This document shows positions 15,911 through 23,703 of a stretch of 44,201 bases of DNA, piece by piece. A program made the translations under genes and the position numbers. Source of the DNA: Clostridia bacterium (lineage in GTDB: Bacteria > Bacillota > Clostridia > Oscillospirales > Acutalibacteraceae); NCBI GenBank assembly GCA_017439585.1, contig JAFSIV010000015.1, forward strand, positions 1 to 44,201. The letters are read 5' to 3'. The notes below the pieces were generated by a model. That model had not been told where the DNA came from, ran no database searches, and was given only the letters and a program-made list of their open reading frames with translations. Positions within the stretch are counted from its first letter, which is position 1, and each line of letters opens with the position of its first letter.

Positions 15911-17746
15911 GTGTGTGGATTTGTAGGGTTTACAAATTTTATTAATGACGATGGCGTTATATTAGAGCAGATGATGAATCGTATCGTCCATAGAGGTCCT
16001 GATTCTGAGGGTAAATTTATAGATTCTGATATTGCCTTAGGATTTAGAAGACTAAGCATTATTGATTTGGCAGAGGGCAATCAGCCTATGTTTAATGAGG
16101 ATAAAAGCTTAGTGCTTGTGTTTAATGGCGAGATTTATAATTTCAAGGATTTGCGCGCCGAGTTAATAGAAGCAGGGCATACCTTTTCAAATAATTCTGA
16201 TAGTGAGGTTTTGCTTCACGGTTTTGAAGAATGGGGCGAGGAACTAGTTAAAAAGCTTCGCGGTATGTTCGCGTTTGTGATTTTTGATAGACGCGATAAA
16301 TCTATTTTCGCCGCGCGAGATATGTTCGGTATAAAGCCTTTTTACTATACTTTTATGGGAGAGAGCTTTATATTCGGCTCTGAGATTAAGTCCTTTTTAG
16401 ATCACCCTGAGTTTAAAAAGGAATTAAACGAGGAAGCGCTCGGACATTATTTATCCTTTCAGTATTCTCCGGCAGAGGAAACCTTTTTCAAAAATGTTTT
16501 CAAGCTTCCGCCGGCGCATTTCTTTACCTTTAAAAACGGTGAAATGAAAAAAACTAGATATTGGAAGCCTGAATTTAATGAAGAAGACGGTGTTCTTGAA
16601 TATTTTGCCGATATAACCGATACCACTGTGCGTGAATCTGTTGCGGCGCATAAAATCGCCGATGTTGAGGTTGGCTCTTTTCTTTCGAGCGGTATAGATT
16701 CGAGTTATATCGCTGAGGCGGCAAAGGTTGATAAAACCTTTACGGTTGGTTTCGAAAGTCCGGAGGGTGACCGATACAATGAAATACATTTTGCCAAAAA
16801 ATTTGCCGATACTATCGGTGTTGAAAACATCTCAAAAGTTATAACCGACGAGGAATATTGGGAAAGCTTTCCTGAAATTCAGTATTTTATGGACGAGCCT
16901 TTGGCAGACCCTGCCGCTATCGCTTTGTATTTTGTAAGTAAACTTGCGAGCGAGCATGTTAAGGTTGTAATGTCTGGCGAGGGAGCAGACGAGCTTTTTG
17001 GCGGATACAGAATTTATCAAGAGCCTTTAACTTTAACGGTTTATGATAAATTGCCCTTTGCAATAAAACGCTTTATTGGTAAAATCTGCGAGCATTTGCC
17101 TCAAAAACATGGTATTAATTATCTTGTGAGACGAGGTAAAACTATTGAGGAACGCTTTATTGGAAATGCAAATATTTTTTCCTTTAAAGAGCGAAACGAG
17201 CTTTTAAAATCCGAAAAGGCAAAAAATGCAGTAGAGCCTTCGCTTTTATGCAAAAAGTTTTATGACGAGGTTTCTGATAAGGATACCGTTACTAAAATGC
17301 AATACCTCGATATAAATATGTGGCTTATGGGGGATATTCTTCTTAAAGCTGATAAAACTAGTATGGCAAATTCGCTTGAACTCAGAGTTCCATTCCTTGA
17401 TAAAAAGGTTATGGAATTTGCTCAAACAATACCGCTTAAAAATAGAGTTAATACCGTAACTACTAAGTTAGCTTTAAGAAAAGCGGCAGAAAAAACCTTG
17501 CCACCGCTTACTGCTAATAAGGATAAATTGGGTTTTCCTGTGCCTATAAGGGTATGGCTTAAAGAGGACAAGTATTATAATATAGTAAAAGAAGCCTTTT
17601 TGAGCGAAACTGCAAATAAATATTTTAATACCGAAAAACTAATATCATTGCTTGATATTCATAAATCGGGGAAAGCGGATGCAAGCCGCAAAATTTGGAC
17701 GGTTTATACTTTCTTAGTTTGGCATAAAAAATATTTTGAAATATAA
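15911..17746 (+). CDS. asnB: Asparagine synthetase (glutamine-hydrolysing)
   Basis: AsnB makes asparagine from aspartate, ATP and glutamine. The 611-residue product begins MCGFVGF. Because Cys2 must become the N-terminal nucleophile of the glutaminase domain, the GTG at 15911 is the start, with GGAGGA about 9 bases upstream. The glutaminase domain spans about 1-200 with HRGPDSEG and NGEIYNF. The synthetase domain carries the PP-loop at residues 259-265 as SSGIDSS, rather than the more usual SGGxDSS, and MSGEGADELFGGY. It is the last large gene of the operon that starts at rimP. A hairpin follows at 17755-17798. Confidence 0.95.
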   Translation: MCGFVGFTNFINDDGVILEQMMNRIVHRGPDSEGKFIDSDIALGFRRLSIIDLAEGNQPMFNEDKSLVLVFNGEIYNFKDLRAELIEAGHTFSNNSDSEVLLHGFEEWGEELVKKLRGMFAFVIFDRRDKSIFAARDMFGIKPFYYTFMGESFIFGSEIKSFLDHPEFKKELNEEALGHYLSFQYSPAEETFFKNVFKLPPAHFFTFKNGEMKKTRYWKPEFNEEDGVLEYFADITDTTVRESVAAHKIADVEVGSFLSSGIDSSYIAEAAKVDKTFTVGFESPEGDRYNEIHFAKKFADTIGVENISKVITDEEYWESFPEIQYFMDEPLADPAAIALYFVSKLASEHVKVVMSGEGADELFGGYRIYQEPLTLTVYDKLPFAIKRFIGKICEHLPQKHGINYLVRRGKTIEERFIGNANIFSFKERNELLKSEKAKNAVEPSLLCKKFYDEVSDKDTVTKMQYLDINMWLMGDILLKADKTSMANSLELRVPFLDKKVMEFAQTIPLKNRVNTVTTKLALRKAAEKTLPPLTANKDKLGFPVPIRVWLKEDKYYNIVKEAFLSETANKYFNTEKLISLLDIHKSGKADASRKIWTVYTFLVWHKKYFEI

Positions 17747-17754
17747 ATTTTAAT

Positions 17755-17798
17755 AAAACCTCTTTTGCTACAAATACTATTGTTGCAAAGGAGGTTTT
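17755..17798 (+). terminator. Hairpin after asnB that also contains the next gene's ribosome-binding site
   Basis: Arms aaaacctcttttgc (17755-17768) and gcaaaggaggtttt (17785-17798) pair over 14 bp with one G/U pair, around a 16-base loop, followed by a short T run. It looks like a terminator for asnB. The AAAGGAGG Shine-Dalgarno of the small gene starting at 17804 lies inside the 3' arm, so folding would both end transcription and hide that site. Confidence 0.75.
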
Positions 17799-17803
17799 TA
17801 ATT

Positions 17804-17986
17804 ATGCAAAACGGCAGTATGATGTCTTTTATGAAAGGTATGGGCGCAGGTATGATTGCAGGCGCAGCGGCAGTTGTTGTTGGCAAGGTTATGATGCAGG
17901 ACCGCAGAAATTTAGATAAAGGCTCAGCAAAGCTTGTTAAGGCTGTAAACGAATTTGTTGACGGCGTTCAAACTATGGTTAAGTAA
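17804..17986 (+). CDS. Small glycine/alanine-rich membrane protein, unknown function
   Basis: The 60-residue product has a Met/Gly/Ala-rich hydrophobic segment (about 6-27, FMKGMGAGMIAGAAAVVVGK) and a charged helical tail that could face the cytoplasm. I do not recognise a named family, though small membrane proteins of this pattern are frequent in Clostridia. The ATG at 17804 is favoured over an upstream TTG because AAAGGAGG lies 6-8 bases before it and the upstream codons fall inside the hairpin. It may be expressed by read-through from asnB. A strong bidirectional terminator follows. Confidence 0.7.
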   Translation: MQNGSMMSFMKGMGAGMIAGAAAVVVGKVMMQDRRNLDKGSAKLVKAVNEFVDGVQTMVK

Positions 17987-18023
17987 AAAAGAGAAGTAGG
18001 TTTTTATACCTACTTCTCTTTTT
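17985..18023. terminator. Bidirectional Rho-independent terminator between convergent genes
   Basis: The stem aaaaaagagaagtaggt / acctacttctctttttt (17 bp) has a short ttttat loop and A/T tails on both sides. It serves the small membrane protein (+) and the ctsR-clpC operon (-). It touches the stop codon of clpC. Confidence 0.92.
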
Positions 18024-20473
18024 TAAACCACATTAAACTTAAATTTTGAATCCTCGTATACGCAGGAGACATTATCACCTTTTTTAATGCTACCCTCTAA
18101 GATTTTTTCACTTAGCGGGTCTTCTATTTTGCTTTGGATTTCGCGTCTTAGAGGTCTTGCACCAAAGCTATCGTCAAAACCGGTTTCTGCTAATGCCGAT
18201 TTAACCGAAGCATCCCATTTTAATGTTATTTCTAGGTTTTTAAGTCTTAAACTTAAATTATCGAGCATTTTTTCGGCTATTTCCTCAATCTCTTGTTTTC
18301 CGAGCTTTGAGAAAACAATAATATCGTCAACTCGGTTTAAAAATTCGGGTCTGAAAGTGTTTTTAAGCTCGGCTAAAACTTCGGTTTTGATATCTTTATT
18401 AGAGGTTTCATTATTACTTTCGGCAAAACCGAAGCTGATTTTTTTATCGGTAATCTTTCGAGCGCCGATATTCGAGGTCATAATTATAACCGCGTTTTTA
18501 AAATCAACCCGTCTTCCTTGAGAATCGGTTAAAATGCCATCCTCCAAAATTTGAAGAAGCATATTGAAAACATCGGGATGAGCTTTTTCAATTTCATCAA
18601 AAAGTATAACTGAATATGGGTTGCGACGCACCTTTTCGGTAAGCTGACCGCCCTCTTCAAAGCCAACATATCCGGGTGGAGAGCCAACAAGCTTGGATAC
18701 GGTATGCTTTTCCATATATTCAGACATATCGAGTCTTATCATCATATTTTCGCTGCCAAACATAGCTTCGGCGAGCGCTTTGCAAAGCTCGGTTTTGCCG
18801 ACACCCGTAGGACCTAAAAATATAAATGAGCCGATAGGTCTTTTGGGGTCTTTAAGTCCTACTCTGCCTCGTCTTATTGCCTTAGAAACGGCTTTAACTG
18901 CTTCGTCTTGCCCAATTAGTCTATTATGAAGTTCATTTTCAAGCCTTAGAAGTCTTTCGCTTTCTTCCTCAGTTAGCTGCAAAACAGGAACACCCGTCCA
19001 AGAAGAAACAATTTCAGCAATATTCTCGGCAGTAACGGTGCCTGATAAATGTCCGTCGCCGTTTAACCAAGCCTCTTTTTGAGTTTTATATTTTTCTTTT
19101 AAAGAAAGCTCGGTATCGCGAAGAGATGCCGCGCGTTCAAATTCTTGGGATAAAATGGCTTCATCCTTTTCGGCTTCGGTTTTGCTTATTTCTTCCTCGA
19201 GCTGTTTGATTTCGTCAGGTAAAACCGATAAGGAAAGCCTAACCTTTGAAGCCGCTTCGTCGATAAGGTCTATTGCTTTATCGGGAAGATAGCGGTCGGT
19301 TATATATCGGCTTGATAGTTTAACCGCGCTTTCAATCGCTTCGTCGGTTATTTTAACCTTGTGGTGAGCCTCGTATTTATCGCGGAGACCTTTTAAGATT
19401 TCAATCGAATCCTCGCTTGAAGGCTCGTTTACCGTAACAGGTTGGAAACGGCGCTCTAAGGCAGAATCTTTTTCAATATTTTTTCGGTATTCTGAAATGG
19501 TGGTTGCGCCTATAAGCTGAAATTCACCTCTTGCCAATGCCGGTTTTAATATATTTGCGGCATCGGTTGCGCCCTCGGCAGAGCCTGTTCCTATAAGGGT
19601 GTGAACCTCGTCAATAAACAAAATAACATTTCCCGATTTAATAACCTCGTCTATAACCGCTTTAATTCTTTCTTCAAAATCGCCACGGTATTTTGTTCCT
19701 GCAACCATACCTGTTAAATTTAGAGTGAAAAGTCTTTTATTTTGCAAAATATCAGGAACATCGCCGCTTGCGATTTTTTGAGCTAAGCCTTCGGCAACTG
19801 CAGTTTTACCAACACCTGGCTCACCAATGAGGCAAGGATTGTTTTTACTTCTTCGGCAGAGAATTTGAATAACCCTCTCGATTTCTTTTTCTCTTGCTAA
19901 AACAGGGTCAAGCTTACCTGATTTAGCTTCGCTCGTTAAATCCGTTCCGAATTTCCTCAGATTTTCAAGCTTAGAATTATCCGTTTTTTCAGTCTCGCCT
20001 GAGCTTTCACGGTAATTATTCATATTAGCGTCAAAGCCTGATGCCGATAAGGCATCTGAGGAAATAGCTTTAATATCACCGCCTAATGCTTTTATAAAGC
20101 GGATAGCATAGTTATCGCCATCTCCTAATAATCCTAGTAAAATATGCTCAGTTCCAACATATTGCTTGCCCATTTTATTGCAACCGCTCATAGCTGTTTC
20201 TATAACCTTTTTAGCTCTTGGAGTGAAATGGTCGGGCGAGAGTTTGGTTGGTGTTCCATAGCCTATATCGTTTTTTATCAGATTTAATATTTCTTCAAAA
20301 TTTATATTATTTCGGTTTAAAACCGCAAAAGCAACGCCGCTGTTCAGCTTTAAAAGTCCTAACAATAAATGCTCGCTTCCAACATAGGTATGACCTAAGC
20401 TTTCGGCTAGGCTTATAGCCGAATTTAAAGCTTCGTTTGCTTTGGTTGTGAAACCGTTGAAATTATATTTCAT
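18023..20473 (-). CDS. clpC: AAA+ unfoldase ClpC, partner of ClpP
   Basis: ClpC unfolds damaged or arginine-phosphorylated proteins and feeds them to ClpP. The 816-residue protein has two N-terminal Clp_N repeats (about 1-150), a first AAA+ domain with GEPGVGKT at 217-224, and a second with GPTGVGKTELCKALA. A middle UVR-like coiled region (about 410-450) that binds McsB/MecA-type adaptors separates them. Length and order match Firmicutes ClpC. It is the last gene of ctsR-mcsA-mcsB-clpC, with GGAGG 9 bases before its ATG. Repression by CtsR is expected from the boxes upstream of ctsR. Confidence 0.97.
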   Translation of the reverse strand: MKYNFNGFTTKANEALNSAISLAESLGHTYVGSEHLLLGLLKLNSGVAFAVLNRNNINFEEILNLIKNDIGYGTPTKLSPDHFTPRAKKVIETAMSGCNKMGKQYVGTEHILLGLLGDGDNYAIRFIKALGGDIKAISSDALSASGFDANMNNYRESSGETEKTDNSKLENLRKFGTDLTSEAKSGKLDPVLAREKEIERVIQILCRRSKNNPCLIGEPGVGKTAVAEGLAQKIASGDVPDILQNKRLFTLNLTGMVAGTKYRGDFEERIKAVIDEVIKSGNVILFIDEVHTLIGTGSAEGATDAANILKPALARGEFQLIGATTISEYRKNIEKDSALERRFQPVTVNEPSSEDSIEILKGLRDKYEAHHKVKITDEAIESAVKLSSRYITDRYLPDKAIDLIDEAASKVRLSLSVLPDEIKQLEEEISKTEAEKDEAILSQEFERAASLRDTELSLKEKYKTQKEAWLNGDGHLSGTVTAENIAEIVSSWTGVPVLQLTEEESERLLRLENELHNRLIGQDEAVKAVSKAIRRGRVGLKDPKRPIGSFIFLGPTGVGKTELCKALAEAMFGSENMMIRLDMSEYMEKHTVSKLVGSPPGYVGFEEGGQLTEKVRRNPYSVILFDEIEKAHPDVFNMLLQILEDGILTDSQGRRVDFKNAVIIMTSNIGARKITDKKISFGFAESNNETSNKDIKTEVLAELKNTFRPEFLNRVDDIIVFSKLGKQEIEEIAEKMLDNLSLRLKNLEITLKWDASVKSALAETGFDDSFGARPLRREIQSKIEDPLSEKILEGSIKKGDNVSCVYEDSKFKFNVV

Positions 20474-20516
20474 TTAAAAACCTCCGTTTTGGGTAGCAAG
20501 CTCGATTCTTGTTACC

Positions 20517-21533
20517 CTAGATACAAATTTCTTTAAATACCTCCCTTATTGCGTCGGCGCGTTTAATATCGCGCTCATCGGGAGATATTTCTCCGTATTT
20601 TCTCATAAGCATATATTTTTGATTTTCTATTAATATATTAAATGCATCAATTTCTGTTTTTATTATGCCCAAGGAAACTCCGAGTTTAATCATGGAAAGC
20701 AGACTCATCATTTCTCCACTGTTTAAAATTCGGCATCCCTTTAATGTTCCTAATGCTCTAAAAACGGTGTCAGATGCTTTTGTTATATCAAGCGAGCTTC
20801 TAAGAGTTCGCTCCTTTTCAATGAGACCTGATGCTATAATTTTCAGGTTATCTATTGCGTTTTTTTCACTAATGCCTAAGGTTATCTGGTTTGAGATTTG
20901 ATAAAGCGAGGCGGCTGAATTTGTTCCCTCGCCGTAAATTCCTCTAACCGTGAAACCGATTTTATTAATGTTTTCGCGAAGCTCTTTTATTTCGCCCGAG
21001 CTTTCGCAAAGGGGAAGATGAAGCATAACCGAGGCTCTGAGTCCAGTGCCTAAATTTGTTGGACATTCGGTTAAAAAGCCTAATTCATTATCAAAAGCAA
21101 AGGAGAGCTTATCGCAAAGCAGGGTATCAATTCTTTCGGCTATATCATAAGCTTTTTCAAGCTGAAAACCTGATAAAATAACCTGAATTCTTATATGGTC
21201 TTCTTCACCTATCATTATGCTGATGCTTTCGTCGTTTGACAAAATTATAGCTCTGCCCTCAGGCTTTGAGGCGAACTCAGGGCTTATAATATGCCTTTCA
21301 ACCATAGCACCAAGTTCAATCTTAGGCACATCCTTCATATCAATAAACTTTAAGCTCTTAGCAAAAGGAGTGTTACTATCTGAAATAGCCGATTTAACCC
21401 TTTGTTTTAAGTCTTCAAGCAAATCGGGAGACATTTTAGAAGGGAAGGGAATACCGCTTAAATTTCTGGCAAGTCTGATTCTGGTTGAAGCGGCTATATC
21501 ATAATCGGGCAGATTAAAATTATTATTGCTCAT
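20517..21533 (-). CDS. mcsB: Protein arginine kinase McsB
   Basis: McsB phosphorylates arginine residues and so marks proteins for ClpCP. The 338-residue product resembles phosphagen kinases: STRIRLARNLSGIPFP near the N terminus, a VERHIISPEF block, the catalytic cysteine in ECPTNLGTGLRASVMLHLP, and RGIYGEGT. A late RDIKRADA segment matches the phospho-arginine-sensing region. I place the start at the ATG with first base 21533, because GGAGGGTG lies at the right distance. A GTG nine bases earlier would overlap that site. mcsA overlaps its start by about 11 bases. Confidence 0.95.
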   Translation of the reverse strand: MSNNNFNLPDYDIAASTRIRLARNLSGIPFPSKMSPDLLEDLKQRVKSAISDSNTPFAKSLKFIDMKDVPKIELGAMVERHIISPEFASKPEGRAIILSNDESISIMIGEEDHIRIQVILSGFQLEKAYDIAERIDTLLCDKLSFAFDNELGFLTECPTNLGTGLRASVMLHLPLCESSGEIKELRENINKIGFTVRGIYGEGTNSAASLYQISNQITLGISEKNAIDNLKIIASGLIEKERTLRSSLDITKASDTVFRALGTLKGCRILNSGEMMSLLSMIKLGVSLGIIKTEIDAFNILIENQKYMLMRKYGEISPDERDIKRADAIREVFKEICI

Positions 21534-22023
21534 TCTTTTCACCCTCCAATTTTCTGATTTTATCTCTGATAACTGCTGCCTGCTCGTATTTTTCTTCGCT
21601 CACCAATCGGTTTAGTTCGAGCTTTAAATTATCAATACTATCCTCTTCGGGTATCACAGCGAGCGGCGCGCGGTTTGGAATTTTTCCCGAATGGGTTGTA
21701 GCCCCGTGAACTCTTTTTAAATAGGGCAGAAGCTCCGATTTAAAAGTATTGTAACACTCGGCGCAACCGACCTTGCCGGTGGTAGCTATATCCGAGAAAG
21801 CAGAACCGCAAACGGTGCAGCGGCGTTTTCCGTCGCTTAAACCTGTTGCTGCAACATCACCGAGCATAGAGGCTAACATTCCTGCAAGTCCTGTTTGCGC
21901 AAAGCCTCCGAGTCCCTGCTCTGCGGCGCAAATTCCACAAAGATTAATTTCTCTAACAACGCCATTTACAACCGACTTTATATGAGTTGTTGCGTGGTTT
22001 TTACCACATTTTTCACATAACAT
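21523..22023 (-). CDS. mcsA: McsA, zinc-binding activator of McsB
   Basis: McsA activates the arginine kinase McsB and modulates CtsR. The 166-residue product has three or four zinc-type CxxC pairs: CEKC at residues 3-6, CGIC near 28, CTVC and CAEC further on. A C-terminal UVR motif (about 130-165, LNRLVSEEKYEQAAVIRDKI) follows. The RBS is GGTGAT 5-6 bases upstream of the ATG. It lies between ctsR (17-base gap) and mcsB (overlap), the canonical order. Confidence 0.95.
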   Translation of the reverse strand: MLCEKCGKNHATTHIKSVVNGVVREINLCGICAAEQGLGGFAQTGLAGMLASMLGDVAATGLSDGKRRCTVCGSAFSDIATTGKVGCAECYNTFKSELLPYLKRVHGATTHSGKIPNRAPLAVIPEEDSIDNLKLELNRLVSEEKYEQAAVIRDKIRKLEGEKNEQ

Positions 22024-22040
22024 AAATAATCACCATATCC

Positions 22041-22493
22041 TTAAATCACACTTAAAAGTATTTGCTTTAAAATAACCGCTCTAACATTTTCTTTTAAAAT
22101 AGGCGGTACACTCTGCATAACCGATTCAGATACCGCCGCTGCCATAATTTTGGCTTCCTTGCGGCTTATGAGCCCTGATTCGAGACAGTTTTCGATAACA
22201 ATACGAGTTGTCATAGAATCTATACTGTCTCCAATAGAATTAATTATATGCATAAGGGCAGAGGAGGAATTGAGCATAACTCGTTTAATTCTTATATATC
22301 CTCCGCCTCCGCGACGGCTTTCTATAATATATCCGTGCTCAGGGGTAAATCTCGAAGATAAAACATAGTTTATCTGACTTGGAACGCAACCGATAAGTCC
22401 TGCAAATTCATTGCGCTGAATTTCGGCTATATTTTCCTCAGATTCGTTTAGCATTTTTATTATTTCCTTAGTTATTAAATCACTCATTCGCAT
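22041..22493 (-). CDS. ctsR: Transcriptional repressor CtsR
   Basis: CtsR represses clp-type stress genes and is released by heat and by McsB. The 150-residue protein has the winged helix with its hallmark glycine-rich wing SRRGGGGYIRIKR (about 58-71) and a C-terminal dimerisation domain. The ATG at 22493 has GAGGTG seven bases upstream; a second ATG two codons later is possible. Two matching operators surround its own -10 element, which implies autoregulation. Confidence 0.96.
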   Translation of the reverse strand: MRMSDLITKEIIKMLNESEENIAEIQRNEFAGLIGCVPSQINYVLSSRFTPEHGYIIESRRGGGGYIRIKRVMLNSSSALMHIINSIGDSIDSMTTRIVIENCLESGLISRKEAKIMAAAVSESVMQSVPPILKENVRAVILKQILLSVI

Positions 22494-22508
22494 ATAAAAA
22501 CACCTCTT

Positions 22509-22525
22509 TTTGACCTTTCCTGACT
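22509..22525 (-). promoter_or_regulatory. CtsR operator box A
   Basis: On the minus strand this reads AGTCAGG-AAA-GGTCAAA, a direct heptad repeat close to the CtsR consensus RGTCAAA-NAN-RGTCAAA. It covers the expected transcription start of ctsR. Confidence 0.85.
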
Positions 22526-22528
22526 TTT

Positions 22529-22556
22529 ATTATACACGAAAGTCAGGAAAAGTCAA
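22529..22556 (-). promoter_or_regulatory. SigA-type promoter of ctsR-mcsA-mcsB-clpC
   Basis: On the minus strand, TTGACT (22556-22551) and TATAAT (22534-22529) are separated by 16 bp. The -35 lies inside CtsR box B and the start region inside box A, so a bound repressor would occlude both ends. Confidence 0.8.
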
Positions 22557-22557
22557 A
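22541..22557 (+). promoter_or_regulatory. CtsR operator box B
   Basis: On the plus strand this reads AGTCAGG-AAA-AGTCAAA, the same heptad pair as box A but in opposite orientation. It overlaps the -35 of the ctsR promoter. It is also about 100 bases upstream of the divergent Cys-rich peptide gene. Confidence 0.85.
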
Positions 22558-22654
22558 TACTTTTTTCAAATTTTTAAAATTTTTTTAAATTGATTTGTAA
22601 CCGCCAAAGGAAAATTGGCATAGTATGTGATGAAAACAAAAGGAGGTTTTCAGT

Positions 22655-22801
22655 ATGTGTAATTTTGGTGGAAATAACTGTTCATGGATTATCATTCTTA
22701 TCATAATCCTCTTCTGCTGCGGCGGTTGCGGCGGCAACAATTATGTGAGTGGTAATAACGGTTGTGGCTGCGGCTGCGATAACAACTGTGGCTGTTGCTA
22801 A
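22655..22801 (+). CDS. 48-residue cysteine-rich membrane microprotein
   Basis: The ATG at 22655 follows a strong AAAAGGAGG (22638-22645) and opens a 48-codon frame ending at TAA 22801. The product has a hydrophobic core WIIILIIILF (residues 11-20) and 11 cysteines, most in Cys/Gly clusters (residues 21-27 and 36-48). It resembles short Cys-rich proteins of gut Clostridia that databases sometimes label chorion class high-cysteine protein, and more loosely the small YjcZ-type spore-coat peptides. The function is unknown; metal binding or disulfide cross-linking is possible. A perfect terminator follows directly, which supports a real gene. Confidence 0.8.
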   Translation: MCNFGGNNCSWIIILIIILFCCGGCGGNNYVSGNNGCGCGCDNNCGCC

Positions 22802-22811
22802 TCCATAGCCT

Positions 22812-22848
22812 AAAAAACACGCAGGTCAGAAAGACCTGCGTGTTTTTT
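22812..22848. terminator. Bidirectional Rho-independent terminator
   Basis: A perfect 16-bp stem (aaaaaacacgcaggtc / gacctgcgtgtttttt) has an agaaa loop. It lies between the Cys-rich microprotein gene (+) and mrp (-) and can end both transcripts. Confidence 0.95.
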
Positions 22849-22850
22849 AT

Positions 22851-23690
22851 TTATTTTGTATTATCCAATATTGCTTTAATTGCATCTTCAAGATAGTTGT
22901 TATCAAAACGCTCAAACTCGCCATTATCAACCATTTGAGCCAAAGATACATCAATAGGCATTTTGCCAAGCATGGCGACACCTAACTCCTCTGCGATATT
23001 TTCACTGCCTGAGCCGAAAATGTTAAAGCTTTTGCCGCAATCGGGACAAACAACATAGCTCATATTTTCAACAATACCCAAAACATTAATATTCATAAGA
23101 GAAGCCATATTGTAAGCTTTTTTAACTATAAGAGATACAAGGTCCTGAGGAGAGGTTACGATAATTACACCGTCTAGCGGAATGGTTTGGAAAACAGTTA
23201 GAGGAACATCGCCTGTTCCGGGAGGACAGTCAATAAACAAATAATCCAAATCTCCCCAAACAACTTCCTGCCAGAACTGTTTAACAACACCTGCAATAAC
23301 AGGACCTCGCCAAATAACAGGCGCATCTTTTTCTTGGAGCATCATATTAACCGACATTATTTTAATGCCTGTTTTGGTTTCGGCGGGTAAAATTCCAACC
23401 TCGTTTTGCATAGCAGGGGAATTAATACCAAAGGTTTTAGGTATTGAAGGACCTGTTATATCGGCATCCAAAATACCAACCTTATAACCCTTGCGGCTCA
23501 TAAGAACTGCAAGCTGAGAGGTTACCATTGATTTACCAACGCCGCCTTTACCGCTAACAATACCTATAACATGCTTAATATTATTGAACGCACCTGTTGG
23601 CTCTATAAGGCTATCAGGCTTTCGGTCTGAACAGCTCTGTGAACAGGAAGAGCAATTTCCTGAACAACCCTGTGAAGTTTCTTCTGGCAT
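22851..23690 (-). CDS. mrp: Mrp/NBP35-type iron-sulfur cluster carrier ATPase
   Basis: Mrp proteins carry and deliver Fe-S clusters using a P-loop ATPase. The 279-residue product has the deviant Walker A GKGGVGKS (residues 47-54), a DADITGPSIPK block, DYLFIDCPPGTGD, and the bridging-cluster cysteines in VVCPDCGKSF. It also has a Cys-rich N terminus, with Cys9, 13, 16 and 20, like a compact version of the NBP35 ferredoxin-like extension. AAGGAG lies 8 bases before the ATG. It follows the mutarotase-fold gene by 13 bases on the same strand, so it is probably co-transcribed. Confidence 0.93.
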   Translation of the reverse strand: MPEETSQGCSGNCSSCSQSCSDRKPDSLIEPTGAFNNIKHVIGIVSGKGGVGKSMVTSQLAVLMSRKGYKVGILDADITGPSIPKTFGINSPAMQNEVGILPAETKTGIKIMSVNMMLQEKDAPVIWRGPVIAGVVKQFWQEVVWGDLDYLFIDCPPGTGDVPLTVFQTIPLDGVIIVTSPQDLVSLIVKKAYNMASLMNINVLGIVENMSYVVCPDCGKSFNIFGSGSENIAEELGVAMLGKMPIDVSLAQMVDNGEFERFDNNYLEDAIKAILDNTK

Positions 23691-23703
23691 TTTAATTTCT
23701 CCT

